The notes under the pieces: model-generated | The model's input: the letters and a program-made list of their open reading frames with translations, nothing else | Database searches by the model: none | Told to the model about the DNA's origin: nothing | Program-made: the position numbers and the translations under genes | Shown: one piece after another, positions 52,737-61,490 of the stretch | How the letters are laid out: every line of letters begins with the position of its first letter | Numbering within the stretch: the first letter of the stretch is position 1 | NCBI GenBank assembly: GCA_037349105.1 | Contig: JAYJMM010000068.1 | Span: 434,001-498,000, forward strand | DNA length: 64,000 nucleotides | Origin: Limnomonas spitsbergensis | Taxonomy: Eukaryota > Chlorophyta > Chlorophyceae > Chlamydomonadales | Direction of reading: 5' to 3'

Positions 52737-55700
52737 ATGTTGAGGAAAAGTCTTGAGTCGCCCGCTATCGCAGCTTCTCCTGCTGCCAAATGGACAGCAC
52801 TGGCGCAAGAACTGGACCTCCTGACAACTGACAAAGATCCAGGCTCTCACGCTGTACCCACCCGCCGCTGCGGGGTCTCTCTTAGATACCTCGAAGTGCT
52901 GGCTGAAACCATGATCACAGTCAACAACGAGTGCGCGGTTCGCAACAATGTGACCCGAACCGCAACGACACAGCTTACCATGCAGCGATTAGTGATTCCC
53001 CTCGCCACAAGGTGCGCAAAAACACCCCTCCCCCCTCTCCCCCACGCCAAACATAGTAATCACTTTACCCATGTCATGCCATGCCGTTTCTGTCCTGTCT
53101 TTATATGCCATCTCATACCATGTCCTGTCATGCTGTGTCATGCCTTACCATGCCCTGTCTTACCCTGTTCATACTCTGTCATTTTGTTTCATTCCATGCC
53201 GTGCTATTCCGTGCCAACAAGTGCCCTATTCGGCCATGCAGTGCCATGCCTTACCATATTGCCATGCCATGCCAGCCATGCTTTGTCCTGCTCCGCCATG
53301 CCATGTCATACCTTGTCATGTCTGGGGATTATTTACGCATGGACAGGCATGGCTCTGCTGCTGACATGCTTACGGCTCAGGCTCTGCATCACGCACTGTG
53401 ACCTCTTTTTGTTCAGAAACTTCATGTTTATGAAAGCCCCTGATAACCGTCCACGTCCCTTGCTACAGGGCCACGTTCTGGCCCAGCATGGTTGGATATT
53501 ACTGGTAGACGGTCAGCACGCTGATCTGAGACCTGGCTCCTTCAATCTGATTCCATAGCCTCCCGTACTCATACAGGCCGTGGGACCACTTCTGAGCACC
53601 GCACGGCAGATCTTAAGTTATCTTTCATGGTCTCGAAACCTTGTGTCCTTCTATATCCTAAGCCCCCGCATTTACCCCACATCCGCCACATCCCCCACAT
53701 GGCCCAGGCTGTGGATTATGTCCCATGTCGGACCTCCCCATGGGTACATCATCGTCGCAGGGTCACGTTCATCCGGAAATCTTGTTTGTTTTACCCCACT
53801 CTCACCATTACCCCTATGTGCACTAGGCTTTAGGACCATGTTCCAGCTCACCATGTCGGACCATCCCTATAGTTCATCGTCCACGCTTGGTACAGAAAAT
53901 TGGAAACCCTGAGCTATGCCTCCCCCGCTCCCATCAACTCCCATGCCCCAGGCTATGGGACCACGTTCCTGCTCAGCACGTTGGCTTGCCCCAGTGGTAT
54001 ATCATCCACGCATGGTCAGGGAACTTTCAGGAGATGATCAGCACGCTGATCAGAGACTTGGCTCCGGAGCCCCCGCCGCCCCCGCCCGTTGCCGCGCCGT
54101 CCCCCAAGTCGCCCTGGCCCGTCCAGGTCAAGCTAGCCCCAAAGCCTGATGTGAAGGAGGAGCCGTCGGTGGAGAAGGACCCAAAGTCATCCATCTATGT
54201 GTGGCTAGGTGAGAGCTTAGTGGACTGAATGTATTTTAGGTTGCGCCTGACTACGTTGGGGGGGCCGCCGGGTGGCGACAACTGGGGCACTGGGCCCATA
54301 GTGATCATTTCTTGACTGGCCTATGGCTGGTGGCCTGAACAGCAGGGCTTGCAGCAACAAGCCTACCCAGCCACAGGCCATGGTGAAGCTGGATCAGTGT
54401 TTCTCTTGTAGGCTACCAGTCCACCTTCGACAGGCTGCCCTGCGGCCGCCAAAGGCGCGGTTGGTTACAAACCTGGACCGTCTACGGCTCGTAGCTAAAG
54501 CAGCATGGCTGGCCAGTGGCCACAAATGGGGCCGACAAGCAGAGGCCGGTGTGCAGCTGACATAGAGCTGAGCCACGAAAACGAAACACTGTATTGTAGC
54601 TGAAGCGCCCTGCAAAAAACAGTGATGATGGACTAGCCAGTGCTATGGTGGAATGGGGGACTTCCTTGATCCACGCATCAAGATAATTTTGTGTACTTGT
54701 CTAGGTGAGCTGCAGCTCAGCACTTGTATTCCACATGACACAACAAGACACTGGCTACAATCGGAAGGCTCTCTCGCACTAGCACTCTTGGCAATCTCAC
54801 AACTGTTCTCTTGTGACTTTTGGACCCTGGACCCTAAGCCATCAAACCCAAAGCCTCTCCACCATATAGGAAATAGGTCATGGGGAGGGGTGCAATGACT
54901 GGCAATCGTTTCTCAACGACCCTACTGGTGCCACTATGCCAGGCCAGTTTTTGTCAGCATGCTTCAGATACAGTTCAGATACATCAAGACCTACGGCTGG
55001 CAGAGGTCTAGCAAGCCGAGCGATCATAGGGTGTCAAAACGTGCATTTAAATAAAGACTGGGCCCAACAGTGCCGCAACTCTAAGCCAGGCAACAGGAAT
55101 GCATGATCAGGCGGATGACACACTCTAGTGTTTAAACAATCTCTAGTTTTTGCTCTTGACCAACTGTGAATGCTGTTAGAGATATTATTGCGACCTTCAG
55201 CTTTTTATTGCAAGTCGCCCTTCTACAGACCCTGCTCTACCGACCCTCCTCCACCTGCCCACTGCCCATCCTGTTCCCAACCTGAAATGCTTGTCGGCCG
55301 CTTGCCAACAGATATCTTTGCCATCAACCACGCCTTCGGCCATAAAAACACCTCAGAGGCCGCCAACATCGTGGAGGAAGCGCAGAGTGTGTGCAATAAA
55401 GGTGAGGGGGCGCATAGTGTGTGCAAAAAAGATGAGACGGTGCATAGTTATTTTGTTGCACCATCAACGCCTTTTGCCTTTGCGCGAGGCAATTCACACG
55501 TTTTCCCCCCACGCGGGACAATTAGCATTAAACGGTGCAAAGGCGAAGGACGTCTTTGGTATATGGTCCATGTGCGACGACGACCTGGCACAGCAACGCA
55601 GTGTCTATGCGTGCATTTTGAAGTTTCTCCTAATAAGGCGTTTGCCGCTGCAGTGGGCGAGCAGATGACCTTGCCCTCCCTGAGATGCTGCAGAGTAGCC

Positions 55701-58700
55701 TGTGCTTAAACAAACGTCTGCAACGGAAGCAAACTGCACCTGCAACAGAAAACATGTGCAACAAGCGCACATGGCTAAGGTTATCCCTGCTCCCCCCTAC
55801 CGCAGGCACTGTGCTTGTGCTGGACCGCAGCCTAGCGGCCCTCAGCAGGATGTGGTGCATGTTTGAGGTGGCGGTGGCATTGCGGCGTCAGGGACAAACG
55901 CGCTTCCGCATTGCCATCCCGGGTGAGTGATATGGGAGTGGGACGTGGGCATGGGCATGGGCAAGGCAGCGGTCCTGAGAGAGACATCCTAACCCTTAAT
56001 CCCTTAACTTGTACAAAAGCGCTCAACCTGATTTTGCGTCCCCATCCCTTATGAGAGACTGTGGGGCTGGGGAAGAGTGTTTGTGCCGGGGCCCAAGCCA
56101 CTGCTGCTGGGCTAATTATGATTTATGACGAGCACATGCCTGGCCTGTCCAGGAGGCCTGGCGGTGAGTGTCGTGGAGGGCATGTACTCCAAGTTCAGCA
56201 CAATTGACATCACAAAAACCGTCGCCAGCCAGGAGCGTGACCAGGCAGAAGTACTGTCAAACGTGAGTGAAGGGTGAACAATCCAGAACCTAACTATGCC
56301 AAACGTGAGTGAAGGGTGTAAAGGTGAATGGTGCACAATCTAAAACCTAAATATGTCAAACATGAGTTAAGGTTGTTAGGGTGAAGGGTGAACGATCTTA
56401 AGCCTAAATATTTCAAACATGAGTGAAGGGTTAAAGGGTTCAGGTTGGGCTTGTTAAGGGTGAGGGTTAGTTTAGGAGGTTCAAAATGCTGGATATAATC
56501 GCATGCATGGCCACAGCCATTGATTGCGCACTTCCGCTCGGGACAGCAAACCAGGCAATCCATTCTAGTCATTCATCCCATGCAACCCCAGGCCCCCACA
56601 AAAACCTTGCATGGAATGACATCCACACCTCATGACTTGCATGGCGGACTAGGTCGTAGGAAACTCCTCCCATCTTCACTGAACATTGCATTTTATTAAG
56701 AGACACTAAAATATAATGGGAGGTACTTACTTTTCCTAAAACAGCACGTCCAATGTCACAGATCCCGATGCTCAGGAGGCAACATGCCTAAGGCCGGGCC
56801 GCTAGGCCGTCCAAATCATCCTGTCATACACAATTATATAATTCTCCCTCACACACAACCCTCACCCCCAAACAAAGTTGATTATGAGGGAAGGCTATTC
56901 GAGCCTACAGTATGTTCTGGAGTCTTTCCCCCCATGCCTCCTGTCTGGTGCAGAGCTGCAACTTGAAGCTGCAGCCCAACAAATACTGAAGAAGAAACGT
57001 ATTATGAAACCTATCTTTCCACCCAACCAGTGGTATGCTCCCCTGCACTCAGTCTAAGAGCTGTTGATGCTGCAGCGATGCAACCGGGGACTGGCATTAA
57101 TGAAGTATCCTGATTGAGAAATGCCGGATAATAGCATTTGTTACCCCTATCATCTCATGGCCCCCCCTCCCAATCCAATCCCCTGCATTTGCCCCCGCTC
57201 TCAGGTGAAGAGCTGTGGAGGCTGGAACGCTCCAACGTGCACTGGCCTAAGTTCATCATTTTGACGAGGTGTATTATTTTTTAAAGTGATTTGATTTCTG
57301 CTCCCCCAGGTGCGGAGCTGCTGGGGTCTTCAGCGCTCCAACCGGGAGCTAGCAGAGGGCCTGACGCACGGCCTGTACTACCGGCTGCGCTGGGGAGGGA
57401 GGCCGGAGGACTGTGCCGCGCTTGCGGTCATCCTGCTCAAGGTGGGAGAGGTGCCCATGGATGAAGGTTGCAATAGAGGTTACAGTGTAGGATTTTGGCC
57501 TTAACAGTGTAGGTTTGGCTTGACAAAATAGATTTGAGGGCTTAGGGGATGCCCAAGACTGCACAAGGCTAGCGGATGGCGATCATCCTGCCCAAGGTTT
57601 GGAGATGGGCACTGACGAAGGGTTCCATTGTGTATCTGGATGGTAGCTGAATCCAATTAACAGGGCCTGTCAATATGTGGTGCTGGCGGTCATCCTACTT
57701 TTGGTGGTCGAAGGGGCCGTCAGGGTGCAGTGACTAATTGAATGTGACTGTGTGCGCCATGCACCTGCGGGTGGCTGCCAGGCAGTTCCAGGTGGGCCAA
57801 TGGGGACCAAGCCTAGACCGGTTGACAGCCAGTTGCCCGTCTTGTGTGTCTGCCTTTGGGGATGAACATATGGTTCAATACGGTGCTTTGGGGTTCTGTG
57901 CATGTGCTTGCTTGACTTTCCTGGCGTGGTGCTTTCCTAAGCTGCCTCAACCTAAGTCTGCCTGTCTCGCCTTTCTTGATTAGTGCAGTATTTTTCTTAG
58001 CATACCCCTGCCTCACCTTGCCTCGCCTCCATTTGTCTGGCCTTGTTTGACTTCTATGGTGCCCAAGTTTAGCTTGACTTGTGTGATGTTTAGGCTTTGC
58101 CTGACTGGTGCAGTGTCTAGAGTTTGCTTCGCTGCCTCTGTATTTTCACTTTGCTTGCCGTCGTGGTATTCCCCGTATGTGCCTGCAGAAGAAAGAGCTC
58201 TTCCTCCTCCAAATGCACTTGTCCCACGCCTTCAAGAAGTCGGACGAGAGCATGATACAGGATATCTTTGATGTGAGTCTTGGGGTTTGGGATTTTCAAG
58301 CCTCATGCCCTCAACCCTGAACCCTGAACCATAAGATAGGAATGTTTTGTTTACATTCTATCCTGCGGGCTTTGGGTTTGCAGCATTCCACAACGCTCGT
58401 CCATGAGGTTCACATGCGTTCCGCCTCCACCTGACACCATGCGCAACAACATGGTCCACCCTCCACTCAATCATCCACTGAACAGCGCAGTTCATCATTC
58501 GCCTGCTCATCTCTGGACCTGGGCCTTGCCCCCCTCTTGCTTGCAGACCTATGACGCGGATCACAGTGGGAGCATCGAGGAGGACGAGCTGGTGGAGGGA
58601 CTGAAAGCTTTTGGTGGGAACAGTGCGACCCACCCATGTTTCTACTTTCTACCTTACCTTGAGTTAACTTATAAGACCTGTGAGCGGAGGCGATCCTGAA

Positions 58701-60203
58701 CCGCTCAGGGCAGAACAGGACAGGCAATTGTTCTTGTTGGATGAAACCATTGGGTGGAGGTAAACCCCTGCACCAGGGGGTGTGATTCCTTTTGTGTTGA
58801 TGGGGCCAGTGAGGGCAGCGTGGTTCAACGACGCCTCAATGTGTACATTCATTGACCAGGTCGTTGGCTCTGTGGGGTCAAAAAGCGGTGCGGTGGGCAT
58901 ATCAGCGTCTGTCCAGCGCGTACCACCAGGGTGTTGTTAGTTGATGTTTGAGACGAAATGTTTAAAATCACGATATTTGAAAACAATGAAAACAATTTTT
59001 AGTCGTTGAACGCATCCACCCCAATGTCTCGATGAAAGGGGCATCAGGTCGGCGGCTTGCTCGAAGCTAGACAATTGATGCGTGATGGGTTGCGTAATGT
59101 GTGTTGTCCGGATTTCAGAGCAGGATACCTTGACAGCTCTTGTGTGTCATCCTTTTTCAGTAAAGGGTACTTATTCAGGTCTTCTTGTGTCTACCTGTAC
59201 ATTCCGGCCCAGGGCACCTATTCAATACTTCTGGTACCCATCTGGTATGCTTTTGTAGCCGGGTAGCTTTCCAGTCTTGACGGTGCCTGTCTCTCATGCT
59301 TTTAAAGCAGGTTAGCTATTCAATACCTCGGTGCCCATTGTTGTGTTTTCGTAGCACTTCACAATCCGAGGCATTCAAACCTCTGCTATGAATTGCTTTG
59401 CATGGCACAGAGAATACTTTTTATGTGAGTAGCCATGAGAGGTAATTATCAGTAATGGTAAATGGTCAATTGGTCAATTATGACATACATATTCAATTGT
59501 GGCATAATAACAAATGACGCGCACGTAAGGAATTTCAGCTTACATGCAAGCAAGGGCGAGCTGTACTTATGACCGCAAGTAGGAATTAGGGGATTTCTAG
59601 TTTTCTGGGACATAAGTACATCAGTAAAAGAGTTTTTCAAGGTGGGAAGCAGCATCTTCCTGCATGTCACTCAAAATAAAGATCTCGTGACAAACATTAA
59701 AACATTAAAACCTACATGTTCATATATGACTTCTAGTCGCAAGGCTTGTAGGCTCCGAGCCGAAAACCCCATTTGTGGTTTATCACTAGGGTTTAACCTG
59801 TAATTTTGCTGTCAGCATTTTGCCGTAATCGTGCTGCTTGCGGTCCTTGTTGTAAATCCCCCATAATTTACACCGTTAGCGTAAACTGTCGAAAACTCAA
59901 CACTGATTGTACAGCATTTTACAACATTTTACAACATAGTATTGCTTACCCCCCCCCCGACCCCTGCTCGCCCCTCCCTCCCGACTCTCCCCCTTAAAAC
60001 CCTGATGTCCCTAACTCTCATCTCCCCATCCCTGGACCTCAACCCTTGTCAACCTCAACCCTCATCCCCCAACCCTTGACATTAGCCCTTGGCAACCCCA
60101 TGTAGGCGGGTTCTCCACGAGTGACTCCATGACAATCTTCCGCCAGATTGACGCGGATGGCGGTGGCAGCATAACCATGACCGAGTTTACAGACTGGTGG
60201 TCG
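52737..60203 (+). CDS. TIR-like domain plus EF-hand pair, partial (3' end not found)
   Basis: Exons 52737-53011, 53952-54208, 55312-55401, 55806-55922, 56153-56262, 57310-57441, 58189-58272, 58547-58613 and 60106-60203 join in phase, 410 aa so far. TTQLTMQRLVIPLATR (about 76-91), VGLPQWYIIHAW (about 101-112), VWLDIFAIN (joined over an intron, about 175-183) and LSRMWCMFEVAVAL (about 217-230) form the conserved series of a family of large algal and protist proteins whose pattern (HAW, WLD, WCxFE) resembles TIR folds; the WCxFE Glu sits where TIR NADases have their catalytic Glu. Then KKELFLLQMHLSHAFKKSD and two EF-hands: DADHSGSIEEDE (358-369) and DADGGGSITMTE (393-404), 35 residues apart as in a calcium-binding pair. 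The last exon ends at a good donor, so the gene probably continues. Start ATG has stops just upstream. Function unknown; calcium-responsive signalling is inference. Confidence 0.75.
53040..53330. repeat. Degenerate CATGCC/TGTC low-complexity tract
   Basis: About 290 bp of imperfect CATGCCATG, CCTTACCATG and TGTCATGC modules in intron 1 of the TIR-like gene. Confidence 0.7.
53460..54075 (+). repeat. Five tandem copies of TIR-like gene exon 2 3' splice junction
   Basis: AG dinucleotides at 53468, 53576, 53707, 53826 and 53951 (the true acceptor) each precede a diverged version of GGCTATGGGACCACGTTCCT and the following HAW-encoding sequence. Spacing is 108, 131, 119 and 125 bp. The first copy also keeps GGTCAGCACGCTGATCTGAG, matching the true exon's GATCAGCACGCTGATCAGAG. 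Upstream copies have lost the reading frame. Confidence 0.85.
54395..54591 (-). mobile_element. MITE family A copy in TIR-like gene intron 2
   Basis: 197 bp from CAGTGTTTCTCTTGTAGG to CGAAAACGAAACACTG with the reverse-oriented GTGCAGCTGACATAGAGCTG block. Confidence 0.75.
55379..55450 (+). repeat. Three 30-bp copies of TIR-like gene exon 3 5' splice junction
   Basis: CGCAGAGTGTGTGCAATAAA (55381, true exon end), CGCATAGTGTGTGCAAAAAA (55411) and TGCATAGTTATTTTG (55441); the donor-like GGTGAGGGGG becomes GATGAGACGG in the second unit. Confidence 0.85.
56255..56440 (+). repeat. Four tandem copies of TIR-like gene exon 5 5' splice junction
   Basis: TCAAAC|GTGAGTGAAGGG (exon end 56262) recurs with exon-equivalent ends at 56304, 56361 and 56418: CCAAACGTGAGTGAAGGG, TCAAACATGAGTTAAGG and TCAAACATGAGTGAAGGG. 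Spacing is 42, 57 and 57 bp. The second copy keeps a perfect GTGAGT donor. Confidence 0.9.
56945..57335 (+). repeat. Four tandem copies of TIR-like gene exon 6 3' splice junction
   Basis: GAGCTG followed by a variant of CTGGGGTCTTCAGCGCTCCAACC occurs at 56953, 57058, 57210 and 57314 (true exon), spaced 105, 152 and 104 bp. The third copy keeps AGGTGAAGAGCTGTGG and GCTCCAACGTG with an intact AG acceptor. Confidence 0.85.
57424..57720 (+). repeat. Three copies of TIR-like gene exon 6 5' splice junction
   Basis: GCGGTCATCCTGCTCAAG|GTGGGAG (exon end 57441), GCGATCATCCTGCCCAAGGT (equivalent end 57596) and GCGGTCATCCTACTTTTGGT (57713). Spacing is 155 and 117 bp, and similarity continues into the intron (GATGAAGGTTGC against GACGAAGGGTTCC). 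Confidence 0.85.
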
Positions 60204-61480
60204 GTGAGTCTGAAGCGGTGCATGTTTAGGGCTGATGCGGCGCTGTCGCGTTGCTAGCTTGTAGCTGACAGAGTGCTTGATGGGCGTGTCGTTAGTGCCG
60301 TGTATGGCATATTGTGACATTGTTTGCCGCAGTGTTTGTCGGTTTTCTTAGTATCGTACGGGCGACCTGATTTGCACCAGATTCTACACACTTAGGCCGC
60401 CCCAAAAGGCACTTCGGCCACCCGAACACTTCATTTTTATATAACACCTTGCGAACTTGAAATCCATCCGGTCACTTGCGTCACTTATAATCGTCCCTGC
60501 CGTCCTCAATTGCTGGCATGCCCACCCTTTGCCAAGGTCATAGTGTGCGTGAACGAAGGTGACCTGTCTCCCCTTCAATGCAAACAATGAATTCACCCGG
60601 AACTCACCTCACAGATTGCGCGCTCATCCATGGCAAGCGTAAGGGGTGCAGTGCAGTGCACTTTGGTGCAGTGCAGTTTCCGCCCAAGGTTCTCTCGACG
60701 GACCCGCAAAATCCAATACTGTGCATAAGCCACCAACCATCGTATTGTAGGCAGGGACATTCCTTGGTGTGCTTCTCATTTTCCCGCCCAGTGCTATCTG
60801 GCCCTCTCTCTCCGCTTCATGAGCTTTATGAGCAGCGCTCAGAGGCGTCAAGTCATTTACTGTTTACTGTTTACGGCCCCATTTCTGCTCTGCGCTTCTG
60901 GTGCTTCCTTGCAGACTTTGTAGACAATCTGCCTCCTAGCATCCTTATCATTACCGGGGACACACCCATTGTTATGTCTGTTTGCCGGGCTCTGTTCTCT
61001 GATTAGGGTTTCCTGTGGAGGCCCCCCTCCTGACACCTGGATCTGACTCTGGCTCCTGAATTTGACTATGCTGCTGGAATAGGTATTGTTTTCGTTCTAG
61101 GCTGCTGTTCTGGTTAGACTGGTGTCTTTTGTGTGCTTCGGATTTGTTCGTCTTCTGTTCTCTCGTTTTAGATTAGTTCTGGGTAGCTCTAGTTTGTCCT
61201 CGTCACCGGTTTGTGGTTTTCTTTGTTTTTCCCTGCTGGTTTCCTCGCGGATCGCTCTGCCTGGCCTTTCATAGGAGACTTGGGGTGTGAGTAAAAAAGG
61301 CAGGCCAACATAGGACAGCTGACGAAACTTGGCATGCCCATTTGCATGTCTTGACATTGAGGCCAACTCATCCATGCCTCAAATCTGCAGCACAAATATC
61401 TCTGGCTGTTCTTACCTCCATCCTTTTAATAGTGCCCTGCCTCTCTTTCTCTCTCTCTTCCTCCCACCCGTCTGTTAATA
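60204..61480. other. 1.3 kb after the last recognised exon
   Basis: No further exon of the TIR-like gene could be identified. Small ORFs only; a GTGCAGTGCAGT-type short repeat occurs near 60645-60675. The region is probably intron or 3' flank. Confidence 0.4.
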
Positions 61481-61490
61481 TCTCCCCTCC

